This document shows, piece after piece, positions 1 to 11,300 of a stretch of 32,773 nt of DNA. Location of the stretch: contig QXVZ01025228.1 in the NCBI GenBank assembly GCA_008931825.1, positions 1-32,773 of the forward strand. The letters run 5' to 3'. The notes under the pieces are model-generated. The model was given only the letters and a program-made list of their open reading frames with translations, was not told where the DNA came from and made no database searches. This DNA comes from Phallusia fumigata (Eukaryota > Chordata > Ascidiacea > Phlebobranchia > Ascidiidae). Numbering within the stretch: the first letter of the stretch is position 1; each line of letters opens with the position of its first letter. A program made the translations under genes and the position numbers.

Positions 1-244
1 CCCTAAAGAGCAAATGTAAAGCACGTAAGTCAAACAAATCATTGCATTTGACACAATTTTGGGTTGGTTAAAATTTTGAAAGCTAATTAACACAAAAGCA
101 TGCAGTAAGAGTTCAATCTGATTACTGATTTAGATTAATTTTTAGATCGAGTCTTGTGCATGTTTTTGAATCACGCAATGTGTTGTTAACAAAGTTATAT
201 TGACAGGCAGCATAGAGATAAAAAAGCTACTGCTAGCGAACTAC
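1..244. other. Intron at the left edge
   Basis: Follows the donor (exon end AG, then GTAGTT on the minus strand) of the TSP1 exon ending at 245. AT-rich, with no ORF or motif I can support. Confidence 0.5.
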
Positions 245-1876
245 CTTGTCCTTCTTCGCAATCCTGAACCACAGGACCTGGAACAGCTCGACCACTCTCC
301 CCATTTCAGCCAAGACCCAGCACCAACGCCCTCGCTTTGTATTCGACCACGTGAGCAGGCTTGATCACACTCCAAATATTCTTCCACCTCACCAAAACAC
401 GTTCCGCTTCCCGGCGGCCCCCCAACACATTGCCTTGCCCTCTTTTTCCATCTGCATTCACCCCAATTTGACCAAGAACCCCACTGGGGCGGCGGGCACA
501 ACCCCCTTCCACAAGGCTGTGTCTCCTGCTGCTGGCCTAGGCAGCCAACCTCCCCGGGGGATCCGTTTATGCACGACCTAGTTCTCATCTGAGTGGCCGT
601 TACGCTACCACAGGTCACTTGGCAAGAACTGAAGGCTGTCCAGGTAGACCAGCGGGGACACGGTTGCTGCGCACAACCTCGACTGTCGGACGTAAGTTGT
701 CCCCAACCGTCAGCGTAACATGATGGAAACCCAACGCATTGTCGCGTTCTGCGTCGCGAACCACCACCGCAAGTTTGAGAACACGGACTCCAAAACGTCC
801 AATCATCAAAGACACCTGTAAATAATGGACACATTTGTTTTGTACGTTAGTAGAATTTGAAACAAGCCTACGTTTCCTTGATTTCGCAATGCAGTAAGCA
901 TTTTCTCTCAAGGGTCTAATTGTGCGTTGCGGCAATACCACAAAGTAATATGTCCATGATGCTCAACCAGTGTGCGTTCTTGGATTTGTTGCTAATCGCT
1001 ATCGCAAGTCCCTAAGTCTATTCAGAAGAATCAGAGAGATAGTATGGGGAACAAGAAAATGGATCTTGGGATTCTTGGGTTTAGTTTACATCGCTTAGGG
1101 ACAAGATTAACATCGCTTAGAAAAACCACCAGCGCAACTACGAGACTATCGATATAATTGTGTTACGTAAGAAGTGCGAATCACTAGCAGAAAAACGCCA
1201 TGTCTGTAGTTGATAACGAAGTCGGTAATTTTAAGTTTGTAAAAAACGTATTCGAACTGTATGGAAGTAATACCTGATGTTCAAGTAATGTAACTTATGA
1301 GAGCGAAAGTGGTACTGAACTTGGCATTGAGGGGAAGGTCGTGTCAAGAACGGCGAAATATAGCTCGAGGTGTTTTGCGTTGTGGTGGCTTATACGTTGA
1401 TGCCTTGCCCGTTGGTCATATGCAATGATAAACACAAAGTTGTAACCATGTCCTGTTGCGCCCTACCTTGACACTTGGGTAAGGAACATTGTTTGGTTCT
1501 TCTGTTCTGACCCGGACAGTTTCCTGTGGGATGTTGGCAAAAACGAAGGGACGCTGTGTTTATGAAGTCGCCGCAGGTGGCCGGGCACGAAGACCAAGGT
1601 CCCCAACCGGTCCAACCCGGACAAGTGAGAAGTGACTGGCAAACCTGTGGACAAATGTTGTGCAATGTTAATTTAAGATTGTGGCAAAGTTGTAAGGTAA
1701 CAAACCTTAAACCTCCAAACTTACACGCGTTTCGGATGACTCGCCCATACACGGTTCCACCCCGATAACTCCAAGTGGGCAGGTTCTTTTTCGTGTCTGT
1801 ACTGCGGTTTGGTCGCACGGAGCCGGACAGGCGCCCCAGGGGGACCATGTAGTCCATCCAACCGGGGGAGGATCCA
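245..1876 (-). CDS. Thrombospondin type 1 (TSP1) repeat protein, partial; 3 exons, continues past the left edge
   Basis: Three exons on the minus strand: 1876-1725, 1644-1467 and 815-245. The first was found by splice sites; the usual frame there is not a long ORF. It starts after ttttcag in phase 1 and encodes GWTTWSPWGACPAPC and TRKRTC, ending at CGT|GTAAGT in phase 0. The next supplies the last two cysteines (VCQSLLTC) and a second TSP1 (WTGWGPWSSCPATCG). The third carries two normal TSP1 repeats (WSPCSQTCGGG; WTAFSSCQVTCG), one shortened repeat lacking the CSxTC pair (WGSWSNWGEC) and the start of another (WGEWSSCSRSCG), then exits at a donor at 244 in phase 2. WxxW tryptophans are typical C-mannosylation sites. 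TSP1 modules are extracellular and bind matrix, glycosaminoglycans or partner proteins. No initiator or signal peptide lies between 1876 and the upstream gene's stop at 2204, so the 5' part is elsewhere: it may share exons with the gene at 2204-5104 or the one at 7149-13376 (both offer phase-1 donors). Confidence 0.85.
816..1466. other. Intron between TSP1 exons
   Basis: Bounded by a donor at 1466-1465 and the acceptor ttatttacag at 816-817 on the minus strand. The phases match (1 to 1). No coding or repeat structure recognised inside. Confidence 0.6.
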
Positions 1877-2198
1877 CTGAAAATCAAACGATTTTTAAAA
1901 AATATTTATTTGTTTTTCAACCTTTTCTTGTACCGCGACCCATAATAGCAACCAAAATTATTTAACGACTCCCTTCTAAAAAAATCGATTTTAATCTGAT
2001 GTATAAGTCTCCGTGACATTATTGCCGCGACAGTGAGTCACAGTGAGATAGGACGATTTTAGATTTCTCAAGCTGGCTTTTAATCAGGTTCATCTGTGCC
2101 GAACAAAAATCAACAAAATACAAGAGCTTTGATCTTGCAAAACTACAGGGGTCGAGATCGCAGGTTGAAAAACACACTGATTTAAACCATTTAAATGT

Positions 2199-2204
2199 TT
2201 TATT
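2199..2204 (-). terminator. Poly(A) signal AATAAA
   Basis: On the minus strand AATAAA begins within the TAA stop codon of the ShKT precursor gene. A signal this close to the stop implies a very short 3' UTR. Confidence 0.55.
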
Positions 2205-2355
2205 TAGTAGGACTCACACAACGCCCCGGCATTGACTGAGCAGCACGTCCGTGCGCAATTCTCAGCCATGTAAGCTGTGTATGAGGTAAAGCACCAAGCC
2301 TGCTGGTCTTGACAGAAGGCATTGTCCTGGATGTTTGTCAAAACATTACATGGAT
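2204..2355 (-). other. ShKT (SXC) domain exon, terminal
   Basis: Entered in phase 1 after gtttgcag. Six cysteines in ShKT spacing, with WC and MAENCARTCC, plus a seventh cysteine four residues before the stop. Conserved function is a compact three-disulfide fold; channel-blocking activity cannot be assumed. Confidence 0.85.
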
Positions 2356-5104
2356 CTGCAAACACGTAAGTGTTATAATTTCACTCCGCAAATAACATTA
2401 CGAAAAGTAAATAGCAGAAGATTTTCAGGCCTATTCTCCTCACTAAACATCACAATGTATATTATGGTTTCGATGTAAGTAGTTTTAGTGACGTATTTTT
2501 TGCCTACCTGGCAGGAGCTGATCGTTGTAAATTTGATTACACTCCACAATTGCAGGTAGCAAAGGCGAATCTGTTCTTGTCAATGATTGGAATCGGAACG
2601 GAAACACAGCACTGGGTGAGCAACTATTTAGGTCCTCCGTACTCGCTGTTGCCGGTACGAAGGCCGAGGAAAGTGACTGGAGCAACGCAATCAGTTGATT
2701 TGACCCGAAACCGTTCGCGACGTTCCTCTTCGTACGCGAGATTCCGATCACACCGAAAAGTGATGAAGAATTGGTGATGTTGCAATCCCTGCCAAGTTTG
2801 GCATTTTGATCGTTATAGTACACTTTATATCATTTAATGCGTAGGATAGTGACCACATACACACGTGTTACCCTAAGGATAAATGTTCAGTGATTAAAGA
2901 TAAAAAACCAAGGTGGTATTCTTCTAAATCGTGGGATACAACTAATTTTTAATTAAATCCTTTTTAATCAAGCTTTCACTTGCACAATTCTTTTGTTCTA
3001 TATTGCGAAACCAATAAGAAAAAAGATAACGGAATGATGCATACTTGTTAGTATGCTTAAAATAAAAAGTCTCCTACCCACACACGGCAACTTCTTGAAC
3101 AAACAGAATCAATGATTCGAGATTTAGAGGTCTTCTGTTGTCAGGAAAGTTTGGAATCTTGCTGCTCACGCACTTGGAATATTGTGTGAGTAATGGGTTG
3201 CTAGGAGAACTTGTCGATGGCACTTGTCGCTTTGTGCGAGATCTGTATACCACTGCAAAAACGCTTTAAATTTTACTAATCTCTTTACGCAAAACGTGTT
3301 TTAAATTATTTTGTTAAGGTGATAGTTTTTTATATGTATGCTACTTTTAGTGGCATAGTGCATAATACCAGAATATAAACGGCATAAACGAAAAATTTAT
3401 GCGCAACAACTGTATGTTTTAAAAAGCTAAGTGTTGCGATCGTCCCAAATTTAAATATGCAGTCCACTACAAAACTTTCCGTATTAAATTGTCAACAACA
3501 TTAACTTTTTTATTTACAACAAATTGGAACAAAAAACTACCAAGCGGTTTTAAATTTTGCTGCAATTCTTTCATACCTCCATTTGTGCTAATTGCTGCAG
3601 CCGCGGCGTATTCATCAATACACACTTGGGCATACGTCATGGCTTGAGTGTCGTCACGTAGATACACGTTAAGCCTTGTCTTCCAACAGTCCGCAGTGTC
3701 CGAGGGAATACTGCGACAGAAAAATTTCATTATATTTAGTACGAAAACTTAGTCAGCAGGCAATTTTTTCTGTGACCACTAAAAATTGTCAAAAGTTGCA
3801 GTCACTCGTATTGTATTGCACAAAAATCGCGGTCCATAACGTTTTTGCGTTGTGCAGCTATTTCCGGCTTGGTGACTGTTTTGGTGCAATTGTGTCTCTA
3901 CGATTTCTCTCACCAAGCGAAATAAACTCATCTCAATCTGCACGATCCACGGTAAGAAATCTTTTCACTAACCTGCAAATGGCTGTGTCGCTGTTTTGAT
4001 ACCAGTTGGTGTCAAGAATAGTGTAGTCCACCACTGCTTCCCAATCATAGCTGCTGCTGGGAACCTAAAAAAATAACAAAACAATGATGAACATTCAGTG
4101 GCCTTTGATGTTTTTTGTAGGAAAAGACAGAGCTAATGGTAATGTGTTTCTTGTTTGTAGATTTGTAGCTGCTCGAATTGGCTAATCTTGATGTAATTTG
4201 ACTAGTGCGTGGAGAAAAACAAATTAACAGAAGCATGAATTTAAACAACGTACCACACAAACATATGGCGATTGCGCAAACCACAAGTGATTGGACTGGC
4301 GATTTTATAGCATTTTTTATTGGTAAAATGTATATCACCTTATCTTGCATGCAGGCAACGAAGAAGTCTCGAAGAGGCCTGGTGTCTTCGACTGTCTGAT
4401 CAGTACTTGCCTGCCGCTTTTTACGAGTGGCACTTCTTTGGTCGTGACAACCTGGAAATTAAGGGTGACAATTCGTTTTGCTACAATAATGTGAAATCTG
4501 AAGACTAACAGAAACCCTTAAGTACACATTTAATGGTTTTAAGTAGCCTCAACAACTAGAAACATGTCGTTACTTTGACTATGTATAAAGCACTTTTTAT
4601 GCATCCACAAACACTGTTGTCATCATCAGAAAACGTAGAAAATGTTTTCTACGCAATTAACAATGTGGGTATATCTTTTGACTTTACAGTTTTATGATGA
4701 TGGAAAAAGTATTTGTAAGTTTGATCATTATAATGAAAAGGTCACCATTACCTGACACCTATATTATATTTCACTAATTGAACGTAAGTTACGCAACTGT
4801 AACTGAAAACAAAGTAAACAAACCATCTTAAAAATAAACCAGCAACATTTTGATGTAGTGCAAAATGATGTCATGTATTAACCAGATCATATAGCCTTAG
4901 GGCAAGATTGACAGGAAATAATAATGAGTTTAAAGCTGATTCACGATCTAAGCTTATTGTAATTTTAATTTTTTATGTATAAAATACCGTTTGTAAGCAC
5001 TACTATAAAGTATGACTTAAATCAATTTTGTACATACCTAAACCAGCTGGTAACATAACTGAAATCAGTAAACAAACAGACAAAACAGCAACAATTCTGT
5101 CCAT
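2204..5104 (-). CDS. Secreted precursor with three dibasic processing sites and a C-terminal ShKT domain; complete, 7 exons, 337 aa
   Basis: Exons, minus strand: 5104-5038, 4451-4339, 4064-3973, 3710-3577, 3252-3078, 2788-2508, 2355-2204. Every junction is GT/AG and all phases agree (1,0,2,1,2,1), giving 1014 nt. Exon 1 is a signal peptide (MDRIVAVLSVCLLISVMLPA). The mature part has three segments, each led by a furin-like site: RKKRQ (about residue 33), RTKRQ (about 140) and RTKRN (about 212). The segments contain scattered cysteines but match no domain I recognise. The last exon is a ShKT module (DPC..FC..WC..MAENCARTCC) ending at TAA, which overlaps a poly(A) signal. ShKT domains occur in secreted peptides, some of which block potassium channels, and in extracellular enzymes such as astacins and peroxidases; the role here cannot be told. 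Probably a secreted proprotein cut in the trans-Golgi (inference). A TSP1 exon array begins 328 bases downstream on the same strand. Confidence 0.85.
4452..5037. other. First intron of the ShKT precursor gene
   Basis: Phase-1 intron from donor GTATGT to acceptor aatttccag, minus strand. AT-rich; nothing further recognised. Confidence 0.6.
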
Positions 5105-5160
5105 TTTGCGTTAAACTACACCTTGTTTTGTACCATTCTAGTCTAAAAATGTACACAAGT

Positions 5161-5171
5161 TCATATAAAAG
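5161..5171 (-). promoter_or_regulatory. Possible TATA box of the ShKT precursor gene
   Basis: The minus strand reads CTTTTATATGA about 60 bases upstream of the initiator ATG at 5104, a distance that fits a short 5' UTR. The same bases read TATAAAAG on the plus strand, but no convincing plus-strand gene follows. Confidence 0.3.
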
Positions 5172-5524
5172 CTTTGTTGGACTCGTCAGCTCACACCTTA
5201 CAACTCTTCAACCTGACGACCATTGCCACGTACAGGGCAAAAAGTTTAAAATTATTATCGTGCTCCCGTAAAATTAGAAAGCGTTGCCCTGTGTACATAG
5301 TAACAGACGTGGTGGCGTGGCTGTCTCAGAAGCCTCTGGTTATATACCTGCGCATCATAAAAAGAAATACATTTTGTCCGACATTGTGCCTTGTATCAGC
5401 AAAACCGCAAGTGCCTGTGACATTTCACCACCCAACAATTCCCGTCAATGTTTTAAGGCATCGTTCCTCAATATTTTGCATGCCGATAACGAATTCTACT
5501 TCTAAGTGACTACCAATCGACTGT

Positions 5525-5775
5525 ACGCACGAACCCGGGGTTCAAATACTTATAATTCTGTTAATTGTGTGTTGCCAAAATTTTAACCCCGAGGACAGAA
5601 ATGCACGGGGTAATTTCCTCGGGTTAAACCCATTAGCTATATATTTATGGCTGTGTGTCTCGTTTCGTGTCGGTCTCCGCTGTGCCCGAGGGTTGCCACA
5701 CTGATTTTCTCCGTAAAGCAGCAAGGTTGAATGTTTTGCGCTGGGCGTCAAAAATCACCCGAGACTTCTCTATCC
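5525..5775. repeat. Possible dispersed repeat (SINE-like or MITE-like)
   Basis: This block has a different texture from its AT-rich surroundings: several CCCGAGG/CCTCGGG and AACCCCGAGG motifs and a GGGGTTCAAAT box-B-like string at its left end. It is intergenic. It gives the impression of a repeat common in Ciona, but I cannot confirm that without a search. Confidence 0.3.
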
Positions 5776-6920
5776 GTTCCGGTCGTGTGTAATTCGTGAT
5801 ATTTTTGCAACAATTTCAATTTCAGAAAAGCAGTTCTATTTCAGATAATGCTAAGATGCAATAACGTACCTATAGAGATTTAACTCTGTGCAACGTAAAC
5901 TAATCACGTTTATATGGGCGCGTTGTCGCGCTAAAGGAGGATATTTTTTTTAGTGGCAACATTGCGGGATGAAAGAAATATAGTTTGCTATTTAAAACAT
6001 ACTTATCCGTAAACGTTTTGATTTTTTGCCTTCCTAAATTTGTAAAACTTCAATATGGGTTTATTCGCCTATTGAGCATTTGCTTCCTTCAAAACCCCCC
6101 TAACTCCCATCTTTTGAGACTAGTTTGGGTCGCGCCTATGGGTCCAGGGGGCTTGTTGTCCTAAATTTACGGTTTCTGGGAGCCAGTACTTTGTAGGGAA
6201 TTGATAGCTCTGAAGAAACTCCCAGTTGAAGTGGTAATATCGATTGTTCTGAATTAAAAACGATTCCAGTAAACGAGCAAAAGTTCAACAATTTTCTCTA
6301 GGCGGAGAAATGGCTTTTCTGCACCCCTATCGATACACAGGTGATTGCCACAGCAATGAACAGGTTTGATAATAGCTCCTAATACGATTGTTTTACCGTC
6401 ATATTTCTTGCTACCAAAGATTAGTAAGAATTTGATCGTTAACACAGATCGTAATCTGCGACTTTTGAATCCTCGAAGGGCATGCAACAAGGATCCTAGA
6501 TTTTTATCGCACAAATCCTACCACCATCTCGCAATAGCACGACTTAATTTTTTTCCTCCATAGGATGTGGGAGACCCAATACGAACTGCAACGAATTATC
6601 ATTCTGCGGGTCACTTGTCGATTCAAGCCTATGCAAATTGGTTTTGCGAATTGGTACAAATTCTAGTGAGCTAACCATAATCATGTGTTGCCCTGTGGCA
6701 GTCGTACCGCTGTTGCAAGAACAACCTTTCTGTCGGCTGTCTAGGGGGAAGATAACATGTTTTGAAATGCAATTTACATAGGCCAAGCAGTTTTGTTTTT
6801 GAAGTGTGGGTTTTGAAACTGCAACAAACATGCACTTTGCAGAATGGACAGTCTGCCTTGTAGTAATATATGAATGATGAACCAGTGCACAGTCATAATG
6901 TAACACGCAGGCGAATAAAG
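5776..6920. other. Intergenic stretch without a supported gene
   Basis: Lies between the 5' end of the ShKT precursor gene and the 3' end of the protease gene. It holds C-rich unique-looking sequence around 6090-6170 and a minus-strand open frame at 6906-6544, discussed under findings. No exon with consistent phase could be tied to either neighbour. Confidence 0.4.
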
Positions 6921-6926
6921 TTTATT
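6921..6926 (-). terminator. Possible poly(A) signal of the mosaic protease gene
   Basis: Minus-strand AATAAA about 220 bases beyond the proposed stop codon at 7149. A single N at 6989 lies between them, so the exact 3' UTR sequence is uncertain. Unlike the other N positions, no duplicated segment flanks this one. Confidence 0.35.
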
Positions 6927-7148
6927 TTAAACAGAGAAAAACTATGGAAAATATATACAGTTCATTTAACACAAACTGCAAGTTTTTCNTGAAAAGGGCA
7001 TGATGTGATGTTTCTTTAGTGTGGGACACCAGAAAGTCTTTGTACATTTTGTAGGGGATTATTTACCCCCTAGTTTAAGGCACGAAATCAGTATGAACTG
7101 GTTTCCGAGTATGAAACTAAAATTTGTTCGTTTTCAAGCTAAGTTAAA

Positions 7149-8360
7149 CTAATTGATTGGACATTTACTCACATCTAAAGTTTGGATAATCAGAAACGTC
7201 TATCCAATTATCGATATGAGACAAATTAGGGATTAAGCAAACGTTTTCAACATTTATTTGTTTGCTTACCATAATTGCACGAGGTTGTGGAGACCGCAGA
7301 TCCAGGGCATCTTCCAGCACCGGATCGACAAACTCGCTTCCTCATCCTCTGAACGTCTCGACCACAAGTAGCGTTGCAAGCTCCCCAGCTCCCCCACCTG
7401 CTCCATCCGCAAGCTCTCAAATTACAAGTCTGCGTGGAGAGCACAACATGTTGTTGTTATATTCGGTTGCAATAAACTTAATTGTGCTGAGGGAAAAAAA
7501 CAAGGTACTCCTACCACCACGCGTAAAATTGTGAGAAAAAAGAAACTGTGTACTCTACAAAAGCTCATTTGTATTTTAACAGCAAGCTTTATGAACTTTG
7601 CGGCAGTAACGTGACGACTGATTAGAGCAGTGGTTTCCATCCGGGGAGGAATTCCTTCCCGGGGGAGAAGGATTATAGGAGTTAGAGGGAGGTCTTTTCT
7701 TATTACTTTATTTCACTTGTTTATTAGGGGAGGAATGAATAGTTTCAAAATAGACAAAGGGTGGGATGCAACAAAAAGGTTGGAAACTACTGGCACAGAA
7801 TCTTACGAAAAATCCTGCTGTTGATATCCTTAGTTAAAAAATCACAGTCTTAAGCAAATTGGTTTTCGATTTTGTCAAAAGAAATTTCAGATAAAGTGTA
7901 CTTACCCTATAATCTGTGGCACGCCCTTTGCAACCCGCCTCCCCTACAAGACCGTTTTCACAGAAACGTTGTCGAGTTTGTCTTCCGTTGCCACAACTAC
8001 GTGAACACGAACTCCACTGCGAATAACCACTCCACCCTACAAAGAGAATTTTATTTACAGTTGGTTAAAAAACATTATTCTCTGAAATGTGCCAACACAT
8101 GGGCAAACATGGACGCGAGGCAGTAACACTGGTTTTTTACACTCACGATATTTTTCTTTACCCTTAGCCAAGCCAAATAATAGAAGGGTTTGGATACTTA
8201 CTTGGACAGTCTCGCAAGTTACAGGGTTCAATATCGTCACTGACTCCAATACATCCTTGACTGCTCCCTGAGACGCCACCATTGCAATCACGTGTTCTCG
8301 ACCTTAGGCCGTCGCCACATGTTCGACTGCAAGCACTCCAAGTTCCCCAGGGTCGCCAAG
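7149..8360 (-). other. Three TSP1 repeats at the C-terminus of the mosaic protease
   Basis: Exon 8360-8202: WRPWGTWSACSRTCGDG to CNLRDC, a whole repeat. Exon 8036-7906: YSQWSSCSRSCGNG; its last two cysteines come from the next exon (TCNLRAC). Exon 7429-7270: WSRWGSWGACNATCG to TSCNY. Exon 7174-7149 would add DVSKC and stop. The first two repeats are secure. Confidence 0.8.
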
Positions 8361-11300
8361 CTGAGAGAAAGGAATTGCAGAACATTTTTTATTACCTTGG
8401 GATCTCAATTACGAGTGAATTGGATCAATTGTTGTACAGTAATATATTTAAAATCTATGTACATCGGCCATTAATGTAATTACAATGCCTCAACCTTAAT
8501 CCTAAAAAAGGTTGTATCACTGATGATAGCATTAGTTAGAAACGGTTGGTTATTGAAGTATGTCACTGTTGAGAAAGGAAGGAAATGGAAGTTGCGTGTC
8601 AATGACGTTTTCTAAACACTTTCGACTGTTCAATCAGTAAAAGTGTTGATGATTTTCACATTTAACAAGAGCAGCAAAAACGATGGTTGAGAATCACTGA
8701 CGTAGATGTCAATGATAGCGAAGCGTTATAGACTAGCAGCACCATCTTGTGGCGTATCGACAACCGTATCACCTACCAGTTCCAGCATTGTGGCAAGCGT
8801 AGTTGCTTGACGAAGTCATGTTGGTAATAGCGATAATCCAGTGTTCGTAACTTTCAACAGAGGTAAACATTCCGAAAGACTCTGTTTCTGGACAGGCGCC
8901 ACCGTACGACGAGATACCGGCCAAATACCAGTCGCAAGAGTTGCAGCGCTGACACACAAGAGGACCGCCAGATTCACCTGAACAACAATAATCATCAACA
9001 CTGTNCGACAACCGTATCACCTACCAGTTCCAGCATTGTGGCAAGCGTAGTTGCTTGACGAAGTCATGTTGGTAATAGCGATAATCCAGTGTTCGTAACT
9101 TTCAACAGAGGTAAACATTCCGAAAGACTCTGTTTCTGGACAGGCGCCACCGTACGACGAGATACCGGCCAAATACCAGTCGCAAGAGTTGCAGCGCTGA
9201 CACACAAGAGGACCGCCAGATTCACCTGAACAACAATAATCATCAACACTGTTGGCCGGGGAAATATAAATGACTTTATTTATTTGGTTATGTTGTGTAT
9301 TTTGTTAAAGCTGATAATTTTTCTCGTATAAGCGCACGTTAACTTGGGGGTTTTATTCGAGTTGTGAGAAAATCAAATCTTTTTTTTCTTAAAAAAAAAT
9401 TCGTTTTTTAAGATATGCTTGTCATATATCAGACATCTCATTTTCGGCATTTTACAGTTCAAAACAAACACAAGATATAATAAATACCAGGACAGCTGCT
9501 GATTGCGGATTGATCGTGTTTAGCGCAAAGCGTATGCTCGTCGATTTGGCGACCAGGGCTTTTCAGATTTTTTCTGCAGTTTGAGTTGGTGACACGAAAC
9601 ATTCCAGCTTCATTCATAGTCCGGCGCAGTCCCATCTCGTAAACTAAATGAACGAAAAATAACAGTTTTACAAAAAAAATGTAGTTCCTGGTAAACAACA
9701 CACGGAAAAAATTCATAGCAAGTGATTTTCTGTCGCTATGGACTATACGCAATTGCTCTGTTATCATTCCAATGCATTTTGCTGTTGATCATGTGCGTTT
9801 TCGTCGCTCTACATATAGACACAACCGCTTAGGTAAATTTATTGACATACAATACTCCAAGGAGTTCAATCAGAATAACTTTCAAAGGCAGACCGTTTCT
9901 ACGAGTTATGCAGTCGGTGACAAATTTTATTTTTACCTTTTGCCTCTAAATAATAGCAGGATTGTTTTGAAAATGGAAAGAAGTACATAAGAGTACGCAC
10001 AAGTTTAATTTACGGTCAAGTTTGTACACATGGTCGCTTAGAGTTCAATCCTTGAAAGACCACCGAAAAAAACTGGATACGGTCGCGCTAATCGGTGATT
10101 CACTAACGTGCTGTCGTGATGCAATATAACCAAAATTTCTTCAAAGGACAGACATTTTTCGAAGCATAACACGTCTAAGCAATGGATGATATCATCACCA
10201 CAACTACAACTATTCCGGAAATTAAATCCTGGATTATTGGGTGACGCAAAAGCACTAATCATAGAGTTTGGGCCATATTTAGGCAACAATTGTCACCAAT
10301 ACAGAATTTAAAGCAACAAGATTGTTTAAAAGCAGGCTATTTAAGGCAGAAGTGTTTACAAATCTCGGTCGGTAGTGCTGACATCATTCCCTGACTATCT
10401 TTGTATTGGACGNAGTTCAATCCTTGAAAGACCACCGAAAAAAACTGGATACGGTCGCGCTAATCGGTGATTCACTAACGTGCTGTCGTGATGCAATATA
10501 ACCAAAATTTCTTCAAAGGACAGACATTTTTCGAAGCATAACACGTCTAAGCAATGGATGATATCATCACCACAACTACAACTATTCCGGAAATTAAATC
10601 CTGGATTATTGGGTGACGCAAAAGCACTAATCATAGAGTTTGGGCCATATTTAGGCAACAATTGTCACCAATACAGAATTTAAAGCAACAAGATTGTTTA
10701 AAAGCAGGCTATTTAAGGCAGAAGTGTTTACAAATCTCGGTCGGTAGTGCTGACATCATTCCCTGACTATCTTTGTATTGGACGTATTAAAAAAGACGAA
10801 TAAGGAGAGTCTCTATTCTGTGCTTGTGTTTACCTAAAATTGGTAATGTTTCTAGAATTTCTGACAATTTCCGAAGGATTTCCTTAAAACGTGATTGTAA
10901 CAAGCACTCACACTCAGTTTCATATCCGGAAAGAAAACAGCTGGCACCCTCTTCAGGTAATTCACCACCGGGAAGGCAGATCGGGCGCACGAACCGGGTG
11001 AACGCCAATGGACGGCCAAGTCTTAACAGCGCAATGTCACTGTTGGGGTAATCATATGAAGGGTGGATGTGCACCTGGTGAAAATAAATTACCATGAGTA
11101 CTGAACTTTGCAAGTTACGAGGAGGCCATGAAAACACTTACTTGGGTCACTGCAACTTCGATGGAAACGTTCCGTTGTGATGTGGTCCTCATTCCAAGTG
11201 TTGCTCTAAACGGCCCGGCTGCTGCGTCTGTTCCATCGCTATTAAAAACAACGACATAATGTTGATAACGTGTTTCCGACATGAAATGAGCACAAGCTTA

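Noticed and set aside
246-581. Plus-strand open frame opposite the TSP1 exon
   Set aside because: Shadow of the cysteine-patterned minus-strand TSP1 exon, which has clear acceptor and donor sites.
5174-5509. Plus-strand open frame of 111 codons after TATAAAAG
   Set aside because: The start codon lies only a few bases from the TATA-like string, the frame overlaps another open frame and resembles no family.
6989-6989. Single N as a sixth duplicated join
   Set aside because: The sequences on its two sides are not copies of each other; it may be only an uncalled base or a simple join.
8777-9225. Tandem duplication of the protease exon carrying the catalytic serine
   Set aside because: The copies are identical and separated by one N; the fold needs one copy, so it is an assembly join rather than a real exon duplication.
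9459-9767. Whole 102-codon minus-strand frame as a separate small protein
   Set aside because: Only 9643-9488 is a protease exon; the rest of the frame runs into introns at a good acceptor and donor.
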